Positions 30,730-41,391 of a DNA stretch of 64,000 bases are shown here, in pieces. Each line of letters opens with the position of its first letter. Position 1 is the stretch's first letter. This DNA comes from an uncultured Pelagibacteraceae bacterium (GTDB lineage Bacteria; Pseudomonadota; Alphaproteobacteria; Pelagibacterales; Pelagibacteraceae). The stretch lies in the NCBI GenBank assembly GCA_902556855.1, contig CACDXJ010000001.1:186001-250000 (forward strand). The letters run 5' to 3'. Under the pieces are notes generated by a model. It did not search any database, had not been told where the DNA came from, and saw nothing but the letters and a program-made list of their open reading frames with translations. Both the position numbers and the translations under genes were made by a program.

Positions 30730-32292
30730 ATGCTTGATAATGACATAATTCAGTCTACCTCATCTTGGCCATTTGTAGAAGTGAGAAAGCTTTTGAAGGA
30801 TAGAAAAGATTTAATAAAAAAAAAGAATAGAATTACTTTTCAAACAGGATATGGCCCAAGTGGGTTACCTCATATTGGTACTTTTGGTGAAGTTGCACGT
30901 ACTTCAATGATGATAAATGCTTTAAATTTTATTAAAAAAATTGATCATGAGTTAATAACATTTTCTGATGATATGGATGGACTAAGAAAGGTTCCCGACA
31001 ATATTCCAAATGATGAAGTATTAAAAAAAAATTTAGGTAAACCACTTACATCTATTCCTGATCCTTTTAAAAAATTTAACAGTTTTGGTGAACATAACAA
31101 TGAAATGCTTAAACAATTTCTTCAAAAATTTGATTTTAAATTCAATTTTAAAAGCTCAACCGAAAACTATAAAAAAGGATTTTTTAATAATTCTTTATTA
31201 AGAGTTTTAGAAAAGTATGAGGAAATAATGAATATAATTTTGCCAACCTTAAGAGAAGAAAGAAGAAAAACTTATTGCCCGTTTTTACCTATTTGTCCTA
31301 AAACGGGTGTTGTACTTGAAATTCCGTTATTAAATATGGATCAAAAGTCAGGAAATGTAATTTTTGACAATAATGGTGAAAAACTAGAGACAAATATTTT
31401 GAACGGCAATTGTAAACTACAATGGAAAGTAGATTGGGCGATGCGATGGTTTACTTTTGATGTTGATTTTGAAATGTACGGAAAAGATTTAACTGAAAGT
31501 GCAATATTATCTAATAAGATTTGTAGAACTTTAGGAAAAAATCCTCCAAATGGATTTGCTTATGAATTGTTTCTTGATGAGAAAGGAGAAAAAATTTCAA
31601 AATCTAAAGGAAATGGAATTTCCATCGAACAATGGTTAAGATATGCCTCACCAGAAAGTTTGGCTTTATACATGTATCCAAATCCGAAAAGAGCTAAAAA
31701 ACTCTATTCAGAAGTAGTTCCGAAAACCGTTGATGAGTATTTATCTCTTATTGAAAAATACCCAACTCAAGATATAAAAGATCAAATACAAAATCCAGTA
31801 TGGCATGTTCATAATGGAAAACCTCCAAAAGAAAAAATTGTAATGCCTTTCTCAATGCTGTTAAATATAGTTGGATCTAGTAATGCAGATAATAAAGATG
31901 TTCTCTGGAAATTTATAAATAGATTTCACAAAGAGATTAAACCAGAAGATCATCAGATTCTAGATAGACTTACAGAATACGCAATAAATTATTTTAAAGA
32001 TAAAGTAGAGCCCAAAAAAAAATTTAAAAAACCTAATTCAAAAGAAAAAAATGCTTTAGAAAATCTAATTAAAAAATTGAAAAAAATTGATCAATCACTT
32101 AGCCCAGAAGAAATTCAAACCTACGTTTATACTGTGGGAAAAGAAAATGGATACGAAAAAAATTTAAGAGATTGGTTCAAGCTTATCTATGAAGTTGTTT
32201 TTGGTGTAGAAAATGGACCGAGAATGGGTTTTTTTATAAGTTTTTTTGGACTTAAAGAAACAATTCAATTAATAACTGATAAAATAAAATAA
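30730..32292 (+). CDS. lysK: Class I lysyl-tRNA synthetase
   Basis: GYGPSGLPHIGTFGEVART (HIGH-like), KISKSKGNG (KMSKS-like). Confidence 0.95.
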   Translation: MLDNDIIQSTSSWPFVEVRKLLKDRKDLIKKKNRITFQTGYGPSGLPHIGTFGEVARTSMMINALNFIKKIDHELITFSDDMDGLRKVPDNIPNDEVLKKNLGKPLTSIPDPFKKFNSFGEHNNEMLKQFLQKFDFKFNFKSSTENYKKGFFNNSLLRVLEKYEEIMNIILPTLREERRKTYCPFLPICPKTGVVLEIPLLNMDQKSGNVIFDNNGEKLETNILNGNCKLQWKVDWAMRWFTFDVDFEMYGKDLTESAILSNKICRTLGKNPPNGFAYELFLDEKGEKISKSKGNGISIEQWLRYASPESLALYMYPNPKRAKKLYSEVVPKTVDEYLSLIEKYPTQDIKDQIQNPVWHVHNGKPPKEKIVMPFSMLLNIVGSSNADNKDVLWKFINRFHKEIKPEDHQILDRLTEYAINYFKDKVEPKKKFKKPNSKEKNALENLIKKLKKIDQSLSPEEIQTYVYTVGKENGYEKNLRDWFKLIYEVVFGVENGPRMGFFISFFGLKETIQLITDKIK

Positions 32293-33338
32293 TGTTTTCA
32301 ATTTTTAAACCTTTCATTTTTTCACTTGATCCTGAAACTGCTCATGACTTAGCAATTAATTCTTTAAAACTTAATATTTTGCCAAAAAATATTTTTCAAG
32401 TAGACAACGAAGAATTACTAGAAACTGATTTATTTAATGAGAGATTGCCCAATCCGATTGGTTTAGCTGCTGGCTTTGATAAAAGCGCTGAAGTTTACAA
32501 TTCTTTATTTAAACTTGGTTATGGTTTTGTAGAAGTAGGCACTGTCACACCAAAAAGACAACTTGGTAATCCGAAGCCTAGAATTTTTAGACTAGAAAAA
32601 GATCAAGCTCTTATAAATCGACTTGGTTTTAATAACCATGGCTCTGAAATAATTTCCAAAAGAATATCAGAAAATTTACCCAGTGGTTTTTTGGGAATTA
32701 ATATCGGTCCAAATAAAGATACTAAAAAAAAAGAAGAGGACTATTACTTATGTCTCTCTAGACTTGCTTCTTTCGCTGGTTATTTGACAATTAATATATC
32801 TTCACCCAACACAGAGGGATTAAGAGACTTTCACGATCAAAATGAACTCGAAAAACTTTTGATAGGAATAAACAAAATTAGAAAAGAAAAAAATATTTTT
32901 AAACCTATCGCTCTTAAACTTTCTCCAGATATAAATAATTCTGAAATTAGCAGAATAATAGAATTAACTATTAAATATCGAATTGATGGAATTGTTGTAT
33001 CTAATACGACTGATAGTAATCGTGAAAATTTGTCGGATTATCAAAAAAATCAAAAAGGAGGATTGTCAGGAAGACCTTTGAAAAATTTGTCTACAGACCT
33101 CATCAAAAAATTTTACAAAGAAACAAAAGGAAAGATCCAAATTATTGGCGTAGGAGGTGTAGACTCGGGGTACTCAGCTTTCGAAAAAATATCTGCGGGA
33201 GCTAATGCGGTTCAACTTTATACCGGTATGGTTTATAAGGGCCCTGGAGTAGTTAAGGAGATGAAAAAAGAGTTAATTTCAATTATAAAAAAAGAAAATC
33301 TTAAAAATATTAGAGAAGCAATCGGAATTAATGCTTGA
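32292..33338 (+). CDS. pyrD: Dihydroorotate dehydrogenase (quinone)
   Basis: NPIGLAAGFDKSAE, VGTVTPKRQLGNPKPRIFRL, NISSPNTEGLRDF. Confidence 0.96.
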   Translation: MFSIFKPFIFSLDPETAHDLAINSLKLNILPKNIFQVDNEELLETDLFNERLPNPIGLAAGFDKSAEVYNSLFKLGYGFVEVGTVTPKRQLGNPKPRIFRLEKDQALINRLGFNNHGSEIISKRISENLPSGFLGINIGPNKDTKKKEEDYYLCLSRLASFAGYLTINISSPNTEGLRDFHDQNELEKLLIGINKIRKEKNIFKPIALKLSPDINNSEISRIIELTIKYRIDGIVVSNTTDSNRENLSDYQKNQKGGLSGRPLKNLSTDLIKKFYKETKGKIQIIGVGGVDSGYSAFEKISAGANAVQLYTGMVYKGPGVVKEMKKELISIIKKENLKNIREAIGINA

Positions 33339-33363
33339 CCACTCTGATCTCTGCACTTATATA
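33335..33363 (+). promoter_or_regulatory. Putative sigma-70-type promoter for rpmB
   Basis: TTGACC (33335-33340), exact 17-nt spacer, TATATA (33358-33363), 17 bp before the ATG; -35 overlaps pyrD stop TGA. Confidence 0.55.
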
Positions 33364-33379
33364 GCTTTAGGAAAATTTT

Positions 33380-33658
33380 ATGTCTAAAAGATGCGAACTA
33401 ACAGGAATATCACCTCTTAAAGGTCATAACGTCAGTCATGCGAAAAATAAAACTAAAAGGAGATTTTTACCGAATTTAAAAAAAGTTACTTTTAGAAGCG
33501 ATATACTTAAAAAAGATATTAAATTAAACGTAGCAAATGCAGCCTTGAGAACGGTAGACTTTAAGGGAGGCCTAGATAAATTTTTAATATCTGCAAAAAA
33601 TTCAAAATTATCAAAAAAAGTTAAAAAGATTAAAGCATCAATTTCTGCTAAGTCATAA
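33380..33658 (+). CDS. rpmB: Ribosomal protein bL28
   Basis: MSKRCELTGISPLKGHNVSHAKNKTKRRFLPNL. Confidence 0.96.
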   Translation: MSKRCELTGISPLKGHNVSHAKNKTKRRFLPNLKKVTFRSDILKKDIKLNVANAALRTVDFKGGLDKFLISAKNSKLSKKVKKIKASISAKS

Positions 33659-33659
33659 A

Positions 33660-34235
33660 ATGAATTTATATTACAAACTGTCAATTCTGATGGCTACGGT
33701 TGTAGTTCTCTCAAACTATCTTGTACAATTTCCAGTTCAACATTTTGGACTTAACGAAATTTTAACTTTTGGAGCCTTTAGCTACCCTGTAACTTTTTTA
33801 ATCACAGATTTAGCAAATCGTGCCTATGGAAAATTTGTTGCAAGAAAAATAGTTTATATAGGTTTCATTTTAGGAATATTGCTAACACTTTTTGTTTCTA
33901 CAAATTTTGCTGATATTATTTCTATAAGAATTGCGATTGGTTCTGGAGTTGCTTTTTTTGTTGCTCAAAACTTGGATGTTCAGGTGTTTGATAGACTAAG
34001 AAAAAAAAGATGGTATATTGCTCCTCTTACTTCGTCTACTTTGGGATCAATAACAGATACTTTTTTATTTTTTTCTATAGCTTTCTACTCTACTGGTATT
34101 CCATGGGTTACACTAGCTTTTGGAGATCTAGTTGTTAAATTATTAATTACATTAATAATGTTAATACCATTCAGGCTTTTGATAGATAAGATAAAAGATT
34201 ATTCGGAAAGCTCAGTCCCTGGAACTAAACTTTAA
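33660..34235 (+). CDS. Queuosine precursor transporter (YhhQ/VUT family)
   Basis: Multi-[37 protein letters not shown]. Confidence 0.88.
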   Translation: MNLYYKLSILMATVVVLSNYLVQFPVQHFGLNEILTFGAFSYPVTFLITDLANRAYGKFVARKIVYIGFILGILLTLFVSTNFADIISIRIAIGSGVAFFVAQNLDVQVFDRLRKKRWYIAPLTSSTLGSITDTFLFFSIAFYSTGIPWVTLAFGDLVVKLLITLIMLIPFRLLIDKIKDYSESSVPGTKL

Positions 34236-36031
34236 TGAAAAGTTTTTTTATTTTTTTCTGCAAATAAGTCAGTTAATTGATTTATCATTACATCACCTAA
34301 ATCTTGCACATCAGTGATTTTGACTGCTTTATTATAATATCGAGTTACGTCATGGCCAATTCCGATAGCTAAGAGTTCAATATTAGATTTTTGTTCTATC
34401 CATTTAACTGTTTTTTTAAGGTTAGTTTCTAAATAGTCACTCGTGTTGGTAGAAAGTGTGGAGTCGTCTACTGGAGCCCCATCTGAAATCACCATAAGTA
34501 TTTTTCTATCTTCTTTTCTTTTATTCATTTTATTAAAAGCCCACTTTAAAGCCTCACCATCGATATTTTCTTTAAGTAATCCCTCCTTAAGCATTAAACC
34601 CATATTATTTTTTGCTTGCCTCCATTGAGTATCAGCAGATTTATAAATAATGTGTCTTAAGTCATTGAGCCTACCCGGTAATTTAGGTTTATTATTTTTC
34701 ATCCATTTTTCTCTAGATGATCCGCCCTTCCAATGCTTAGTGGTAAATCCAAGTATTTCTACTTTTACCGAACATCTTTCTAAAGTTCTCGAGAGAATAT
34801 CAGCACAAATTGCAGCAACTGAAATAGGTTTTCCTCTCATTGATCCAGAATTATCAATTAGGATTGTTACCAATGTATCTTTAAATTCAATATCTTTTTC
34901 TTTTTTAAATGAAAGTGAATTGAATGGATCCATGATAATTCTTGGAAGTTTTGAGGTATCAAGCAAACCTTCCTCTAAATCGAAATTCCAAGATCTACTT
35001 TGTTTAGCCAAAAGTTTTCTTTGTAATTTATTAGCTAATTTGGAAATGAAGTTTTTAAGTTGGAGTAATTGCTGATCCAAAGTTTTTCTAAGTCTCGCTA
35101 GCTCTTCCGCATTTTCAAGTTCTTCAGCTTTAATTATTTCATCATATTCTTCCGTATAAGTTTTATATTTTAAATCTCCAAAATTTGTATTCCCACTCTT
35201 TTTAAGTTCTGGCCTTGAACTATCCTCTATTTCAAGTTCCTCTTCTGCTTCATCTGCTTCCTTTGCCTCATTCTCTAAGTCAGGAACACCACTATCAATT
35301 GACATTTCCTCAGGTTTTTCCTCTTTTTCTTTTGATTTTTGCTCCTGATCTTGAGGATTTGATTGTCTATCTTTATCATTATTTTCTTCTTCTCTTTTTT
35401 CCTCCTCATCAATACTTTCATCTAAACTCATATCGGTAATAAGTTGGGAAATTAAAGAATTAAATTCTTCTTGATTTAATATTAAGTCTTTCAACTCAGA
35501 TATTTTATCTTTAAATTGATTATTAAGGTCCTTTTTATATGATTTTAACTTTTTATCAATTTGACTTTCATTTTTAAAATCTAAGAATTTAACTCTTAAA
35601 TAATTTTCAAAAGACTCGATTATTTTATCTTCACTGCTTTTAAGATCTAAACCAGAAATTCTCTTCTGGTAATATTTTTCAATATTATTTTTTACACCTT
35701 TAAAATAGCTCGTTCCAATTCTTTCACATCTTACTTTTTCAGAAATCTCATAAAGCTTTTTTGATATATTTCCACTTGGCTCATATTTTTTTAATGTTTT
35801 CTGATTTGAGAATCTTAATCTTAAAGATTTTGAATCAGCTGCTGCTCTTATCTCCTCATGATTAAATCTGTTATTTATATGACTAAGATCAGGGAGTTTA
35901 ATTAAATTTTGATTAGATTTTGAAATTTGATTACCAAAAGAAACCTCAACTTTATCTAAGTTTGATAATGATCTAACAGTAGAACTTATCGCTGTTTTAA
36001 AATCTTCTATTTTATCTTTTTTAGAATCCAC
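34232..36031 (-). CDS. cobT: CobT-like VWA protein (aerobic cobaltochelatase subunit family)
   Basis: Acidic linker, then [40 protein letters not shown] domain; adjacent to CobS. Confidence 0.9.
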   Translation of the reverse strand: MDSKKDKIEDFKTAISSTVRSLSNLDKVEVSFGNQISKSNQNLIKLPDLSHINNRFNHEEIRAAADSKSLRLRFSNQKTLKKYEPSGNISKKLYEISEKVRCERIGTSYFKGVKNNIEKYYQKRISGLDLKSSEDKIIESFENYLRVKFLDFKNESQIDKKLKSYKKDLNNQFKDKISELKDLILNQEEFNSLISQLITDMSLDESIDEEEKREEENNDKDRQSNPQDQEQKSKEKEEKPEEMSIDSGVPDLENEAKEADEAEEELEIEDSSRPELKKSGNTNFGDLKYKTYTEEYDEIIKAEELENAEELARLRKTLDQQLLQLKNFISKLANKLQRKLLAKQSRSWNFDLEEGLLDTSKLPRIIMDPFNSLSFKKEKDIEFKDTLVTILIDNSGSMRGKPISVAAICADILSRTLERCSVKVEILGFTTKHWKGGSSREKWMKNNKPKLPGRLNDLRHIIYKSADTQWRQAKNNMGLMLKEGLLKENIDGEALKWAFNKMNKRKEDRKILMVISDGAPVDDSTLSTNTSDYLETNLKKTVKWIEQKSNIELLAIGIGHDVTRYYNKAVKITDVQDLGDVMINQLTDLFAEKNKKTFH

Positions 36032-36032
36032 G

Positions 36033-37010
36033 CTATATTGAAATATTTATTGAAGACTCGGGTAAATCTTCACCAAAGCATCTTTGATAATATTCAGAAA
36101 TTATTTTTTTTTCTAAGTCATCGCATTTGTTTAAAAAAGTAATTCTAAAAGCATATCCTTTATCTTTAAAAATATCTGTATTTTCTGCCCAATGTAAAAC
36201 TGTTCTAGGACTCATAACAGTAGAAATATCGCCATTAACAAATCCTTTTCTAGTCAAATCCGCAACTTTAATCATATTTGAAATTATTTCTTTCCCATCC
36301 TTATTATTAAAATTTTTATTTTTTGACAAAATAATCTCTAATTCTTTTTCAAATGGCAGGTAATTAAGTGTCGAAACTATATGCCATCTATCCATTTGCC
36401 CCTGATTTATTTGTTGAGTTCCGTGATATAAACCTGTTGTGTCGCCCAAGCCCACAGTATTAGTCGTTGCAAATATTCTAAAAAAATCGTGTTGATTCAA
36501 AACCTTATTTTTATCTAATAAAGTAAAATTTCCTTCACTTTCTAAAATTCTTTGAATTACAAACATTACATCTGGTCGACCAGCGTCATACTCATCGAAA
36601 ACAAGAGCAACTGGATTTTGAATAGACCATGGAAGCACGCCCTCTTTAAACTCAGTGATTTGTTTGTTATCTTTTAAAACAATAGCGTCCTTACCAATTA
36701 AATCAATTCTACTTATGTGGCTGTCTAAGTTCACCCTAACACAAGGCCAATTAAGTCTAGCTGCAACTTGCTCTATGTGGGTTGATTTACCAGTCCCGTG
36801 ATAACCCTGAATCAGGACTCTCTTATTAAAAGAAAATCCAGCTAATATTGCTAAAGTTGTATCTTTGTCAAATTTATAGTCTGGATCAATTTTAGGGACA
36901 TATTCATTTTTTTTTGAAAACGCTCCTATTTTCATATCACTATCAAAACCAAAAGTCTGTTTGACTGAAAGTTTAATATCTGTTTTTTGTAAAAACTGAT
37001 TTGTGTTCAT
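36033..37010 (-). CDS. cobS: CobS-like AAA+ ATPase (aerobic cobaltochelatase subunit family)
   Basis: [68 protein letters not shown]. Confidence 0.92.
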   Translation of the reverse strand: MNTNQFLQKTDIKLSVKQTFGFDSDMKIGAFSKKNEYVPKIDPDYKFDKDTTLAILAGFSFNKRVLIQGYHGTGKSTHIEQVAARLNWPCVRVNLDSHISRIDLIGKDAIVLKDNKQITEFKEGVLPWSIQNPVALVFDEYDAGRPDVMFVIQRILESEGNFTLLDKNKVLNQHDFFRIFATTNTVGLGDTTGLYHGTQQINQGQMDRWHIVSTLNYLPFEKELEIILSKNKNFNNKDGKEIISNMIKVADLTRKGFVNGDISTVMSPRTVLHWAENTDIFKDKGYAFRITFLNKCDDLEKKIISEYYQRCFGEDLPESSINISI

Positions 37011-37522
37011 TTTTTTCCTAGTGTCTTTTTAAGCTGACTATAAGCCAGAGTAATTTTTTTTAACTTTTCTTCAAATTTTTTATTGCCATGGTTTTTATCA
37101 GGATGATATTTTTTTACAAGTTCTTTAAATTTTATATGTATTTGTTCCCATTTTACATCATCATTAAGATCCATTACTTGTAAAGCATCTCTATCTGTTT
37201 GAGAGACCTTTGTCTTTTTAAAATCTTTGAAATTTGAGCTTTTAAATATATTTAACTTATCATCTAGAGCGTTATTCCATAAAATATTAAAAAAATTATC
37301 AGAAGAACCAAATTTTTTCGTTGATTTATGCCATGTTAAATCTGATTTAATAAAAAATTCTATTTCTTGATCATTCATGTTTTCAAAATAATTCCAATTT
37401 TTATTAAAAATTTTTATATGCTCTAAACAAAGCAATCTATATTTTCTACTATTATCTTTTTCAACGGGAGCTTTAAAAGACCCAGTCTCTTTACAGTTTT
37501 CCCAGTCACAAATAATTTTCAT
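37007..37522 (-). CDS. J-domain (DnaJ-like) protein with Cys-containing N-terminal region
   Basis: C-terminal IKFKELVKKYHPDKNHGNKKFEEKLKKITLAYSQL (HPD); N-terminal ICDWENC...LLCLEH. Confidence 0.85.
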   Translation of the reverse strand: MKIICDWENCKETGSFKAPVEKDNSRKYRLLCLEHIKIFNKNWNYFENMNDQEIEFFIKSDLTWHKSTKKFGSSDNFFNILWNNALDDKLNIFKSSNFKDFKKTKVSQTDRDALQVMDLNDDVKWEQIHIKFKELVKKYHPDKNHGNKKFEEKLKKITLAYSQLKKTLGKK

Positions 37523-37549
37523 AAATTTAATCTATATAGTAAAATTAGA

Positions 37550-37810
37550 TTGATGAAAAATTATTTAAAAGACATAGAAAGTAAATTGAAAAAAAATATT
37601 CAAATTGATGAAATTAAAATTGTTGATAATTCTCATAAACATAAAGGACATCGATTCTTTTCACCTGATAAACTACATATTCATTTAAAAATTAAATCTT
37701 CTTTTCTTAACTCTATTAAAAGATTAGACGCACAAAAATTAATAATGAAAGTTTTAAAAGAAGATCTTGAAAGTAAAATTCATGCTTTAGAAATTAGCCT
37801 TGAGAAATAG
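37550..37810 (+). CDS. BolA family protein
   Basis: IQIDEIKIVDNSHKHKGH...FSPDKLHIHLKIKSSFL. Confidence 0.85.
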   Translation: MMKNYLKDIESKLKKNIQIDEIKIVDNSHKHKGHRFFSPDKLHIHLKIKSSFLNSIKRLDAQKLIMKVLKEDLESKIHALEISLEK

Positions 37811-38906
37811 CAAGGGCTAATTTTTTAATTTCGTTTAATGAAATTTTTTGAGTATTTGGCAATGTTGTTTTTCCTATTGTTTTTAAAAGGATAAAATTTA
37901 TTTTTTCATCGTCATTTTTTTTGTCGTGCTTAAGATAAGATAATAAGCTATTTAGTTCTCTTATTTTAGAAAATTTTTTGTATGTATATCTAAGATTGTT
38001 ATCATTATAAATTTTTTCAATTTCAAGAAGAGTTTTTTTTCTACATAATTTCTTAATTACAGAAATTCTTGTTTCTAGCATCATTCCTGATAAGACCGCC
38101 TCACCGTGGCTCATCTTTGAACTATAATTATTTTTCACCTCAATTGCATGCGCAAAAGTATGTCCAAAATTTAAAATCATTCTTAAGCCCTTTTCATTTT
38201 CATCCTTGTTAACAAAAAATGATTTTATAAGTATACTTTTTTTGATTGCGTAAATTAATGATTTTGTATTTTTTCTTAGGATTTTATTTGTATTCTTTTT
38301 GAGCCAATTGAAAAAATTTTTATCTTTAATTATTGCATGTTTTAAAATTTCAGCATAACCGCAAATCATTTCTTTTGTATTTAGAGAATTTATAAATAAT
38401 ATATCGGTGACAACTAATTTTGGCTGATAAAATGTTCCAACCAAATTTTTTCCAAATCTTGAGTTAATTCCAGTTTTACCACCAAAAGCTGAGTCCACTT
38501 GAGCTAGAAGAGTAGTTGGAATATTAATAAAATTTATTCCTCTTTTAAAAATACTTGCTGCAAAACCAGTTACATCTCCCGTGATACCACCTCCAACGGC
38601 AATAACTAAGTCAGATCTGTTAAAATTATTTGATAATAACTTCTCTAATAAAAAATTTACTGTTTTCATGGACTTATTTTTTTCATTGGAATTTAATTTT
38701 AATTCTAAAAGATTGTATTTTTTAAATTTTTTTTTTAATGAAATTAAGAATTTTTTTGGTACATTTCTATCTATTACTAAAGCTATTTTTTTTGTTTTTG
38801 GACAAATACGCCTAATTTTTTTAGGCAAAAGGTTTAAGGTATTTTTACCAATAATTATGGAATAATTGTTTTTAAGTTTTTTAAATTTAATCTGCTGTAC
38901 TTTCAT
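37794..38906 (-). CDS. aroB: 3-dehydroquinate synthase
   Basis: AVGGGITGDVTGFAASIFKRGINFINIPTTLLAQVDSAFGGKTGIN. Confidence 0.96.
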   Translation of the reverse strand: MKVQQIKFKKLKNNYSIIIGKNTLNLLPKKIRRICPKTKKIALVIDRNVPKKFLISLKKKFKKYNLLELKLNSNEKNKSMKTVNFLLEKLLSNNFNRSDLVIAVGGGITGDVTGFAASIFKRGINFINIPTTLLAQVDSAFGGKTGINSRFGKNLVGTFYQPKLVVTDILFINSLNTKEMICGYAEILKHAIIKDKNFFNWLKKNTNKILRKNTKSLIYAIKKSILIKSFFVNKDENEKGLRMILNFGHTFAHAIEVKNNYSSKMSHGEAVLSGMMLETRISVIKKLCRKKTLLEIEKIYNDNNLRYTYKKFSKIRELNSLLSYLKHDKKNDDEKINFILLKTIGKTTLPNTQKISLNEIKKLALAISQG

Positions 38907-39414
38907 ATAGACTTAAAATTTTATTTACTATTTTATCAATAGTTAAAGAATTACAATTAATCTTAAAATGAGCTTCACTATAGGATCTCTTCCTCATTAA
39001 GTAAATTTTTTTCATAGTTTCTTTTATATTTTTATTGATTAATAAGGGTCTTTTTTTTGATCTCGCGACTCTTGAGGCCAATAAATTAATATCAACATCA
39101 AGCCAAAAACTTAAAGTATTCAGTTTAATCTCATTACGAATTTTAGGATTTATAAAAGAGCCTCCACCAAGAGAAATGACTGATTTGTCTCTTTTAATTT
39201 CAGTTAAGGTGATCTTATTTTCGATTTTTCTAAAATAGATTTCTCCATGTACTTTAAAAATATTGCTTATGGTACTTTGCTCTTTTTGTTCTATTTTTTT
39301 ATCAATATCTATGAATTTATAATCAAGCTTACCAGCTAATTTTTTACCTATTGTAGTTTTTCCTACACCCATCATACCTGTTAAAATAAGGTTTTTTTTC
39401 AATTTGCTAATCAT
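38887..39414 (-). CDS. aroK: Shikimate kinase
   Basis: LTGMMGVGKTTIGKKLAGKLDYKFIDIDKKIE. Confidence 0.95.
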   Translation of the reverse strand: MISKLKKNLILTGMMGVGKTTIGKKLAGKLDYKFIDIDKKIEQKEQSTISNIFKVHGEIYFRKIENKITLTEIKRDKSVISLGGGSFINPKIRNEIKLNTLSFWLDVDINLLASRVARSKKRPLLINKNIKETMKKIYLMRKRSYSEAHFKINCNSLTIDKIVNKILSLYESTAD

Positions 39415-39474
39415 TTTGAATTTGATTTTTCATAAATATGTCTTATTTATTAAGTTTAAATTAATTCATAAAGT

Positions 39475-39654
39475 ATGCAACTTAAATACAATAGAAAGCA
39501 AAGTATTGGATCAACACTAATTAAAACAATTATAAAATTGTTTTTTGTTTTTTTGCTAATAATTATTGGTATCTTTTTGATAGAAAAAGTTGACTTTCCT
39601 AGCCCTGAAAAAAAATACGATATCGATATTACAAATGAAATTAAAAAGCTTTAA
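39475..39654 (+). CDS. 59-aa membrane-anchored small protein (hypothetical), not in ORF track
   Basis: Manual translation MQLKYNRKQSIGSTLIKTIIKLFFVFLLIIIGIFLIEKVDFPSPEKKYDIDITNEIKKL*; one TM segment, ends inside the start of the next ORF. Confidence 0.7.
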   Translation: MQLKYNRKQSIGSTLIKTIIKLFFVFLLIIIGIFLIEKVDFPSPEKKYDIDITNEIKKL

Positions 39655-41374
39655 AAATCTATTTTGCTTATTAATATTCTCATTATTTATTACAACATTA
39701 AATAGTGAGGAGAAAATAGATATTTGGAAAAATAATGAAAATAAAGAAACTTCTAACGTAGACAAACCAAAACCTGATCAAAAATTAAATCAAAATAAAT
39801 TTGAAAACCCTAATAAAATAAATCAAAAACAAACTATAAAAATTGAAGATAATCCACTCAGTTCTTCAAATGAAGTAAAAATATTTGGAGTTTACGACCC
39901 TGAAGATTTTAATTTTGATTTAAACATGTGGACGTCTACAAGTGCTGAAGATGTTAGATCTAGTATCAAAAGATTAAAAAGAATAGAATTATCTGAAACT
40001 TCTAAAGACATACTTGAAAAAATCTTATTATCTTTTTCATATCCACCAGATGGTATGACTGATGAAGAATTTGTATATCTAAAAATAAACTGGTTAATCG
40101 AAAATGATCGAATAAATACTATTGAAGATTTTTTAAAACAAAATCAGGAATTTAAAGGTAAAGATAAAGTTGTACAATATTTGGTAGACAAAAACATTTC
40201 TCAAGCAGATATTAAAAAAGGTTGCGAACGAATTAAATTTATAGACAGTACTATTAAAGACTCTTATTTAGAAAAATTCAAAATATATTGCCTTGTTTTT
40301 AACAATAAAAATTCTCAAGCACAATTATTATTAGACTTGTTAAGAGAACAGAATCAGTCTGATAAGTTTTTTGACGATAAAATTAATTATTTACTAGGTA
40401 TCACAACGAAAACATCTGAAAAGATTAATGAAAAAAATCTCCTTAATTTTTATTTATCAAGTATAACAATAAAAGATTTTAATTATCAGCCTACAAAAAA
40501 AACAAAAAAAGAAATTTGGAAATACCTAAATTCAGCTAATCTCATAAAATTAGAAGATATAAATGATAAAGAGAAAATAAAAGAATTAGAGTTAGCAGCA
40601 AATTCGGGTCAAGTTGATGAAAAAACTATATTTGGAATTTATAAACAAGTTGAATATAACTTAAATACCTTGATAAATGCTAAAAATATTTATCAAACAC
40701 TTAAGGGAAGTGACGGCAGAGCATTAATTTATCAAAAATATTTATTATCTGAAGACTTAGAGAATAAACTTGAATATCTATTCATTTTAGATGAGTTATT
40801 TAAAAAAGACAAGATTGATAAATTATACTCCAATTTTTTAAGTGAAAAATTAAAAGAAATAGGATTAGAGAATATTCCTGACAACTACAAAGAAATAGCA
40901 CAAAGAAAAATAATAACAAATGAGGAAATATCTCTCGGTAAAATCAGATATAATGATAGAATATTACATCAATCAAAATTGGTTAAATTTTACGTAGAAA
41001 ATGACGGAAACAAAAAAATTCAAAAAGATATTGATAAAATTATCAAAAAAATTAATAAAAACAAAAAATATTTTTTTTCAGCAAAAGATTTAGCATTAGT
41101 TGAGTCATTAAAAAAAGATGGTTTTAAAATTCCTACCAGTTTTGATTACTCTGAGTTAGCAAAAAAATACGAAGTACCAAAAAATTTATTTCAATTAATA
41201 GAAAAAAATCAAAACGCCTTTTTAGCCCTAAAAATTGTTGAAATTATTGGAGAAGACGAACCTAGCCAATTAGATCCAGAGACAATTTATTTTGTTGTAA
41301 ATCTTTTAAATGAGATGGACTTAATTGAAATGCGAAACAAAGTGCTAATTTCAGCTTTACCTTTAAGAGTTTAA
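39635..41374 (+). CDS. Secreted/periplasmic hypothetical protein (about 579 aa)
   Basis: Start at in-frame ATG giving signal peptide MKLKSFKNLFCLLIFSLFITTLNSEEK; track start 39590 is upstream of this. Confidence 0.75.
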   Translation: MKLKSFKNLFCLLIFSLFITTLNSEEKIDIWKNNENKETSNVDKPKPDQKLNQNKFENPNKINQKQTIKIEDNPLSSSNEVKIFGVYDPEDFNFDLNMWTSTSAEDVRSSIKRLKRIELSETSKDILEKILLSFSYPPDGMTDEEFVYLKINWLIENDRINTIEDFLKQNQEFKGKDKVVQYLVDKNISQADIKKGCERIKFIDSTIKDSYLEKFKIYCLVFNNKNSQAQLLLDLLREQNQSDKFFDDKINYLLGITTKTSEKINEKNLLNFYLSSITIKDFNYQPTKKTKKEIWKYLNSANLIKLEDINDKEKIKELELAANSGQVDEKTIFGIYKQVEYNLNTLINAKNIYQTLKGSDGRALIYQKYLLSEDLENKLEYLFILDELFKKDKIDKLYSNFLSEKLKEIGLENIPDNYKEIAQRKIITNEEISLGKIRYNDRILHQSKLVKFYVENDGNKKIQKDIDKIIKKINKNKKYFFSAKDLALVESLKKDGFKIPTSFDYSELAKKYEVPKNLFQLIEKNQNAFLALKIVEIIGEDEPSQLDPETIYFVVNLLNEMDLIEMRNKVLISALPLRV

Positions 41375-41391
41375 TTCTATTATAGTTTTTA

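Noticed and set aside
34443-35439. Several + strand ORFs (61, 141 and 74 aa) opposite cobT
   Set aside because: Complement of the charged, low-complexity CobT linker and VWA region; not supported as genes.
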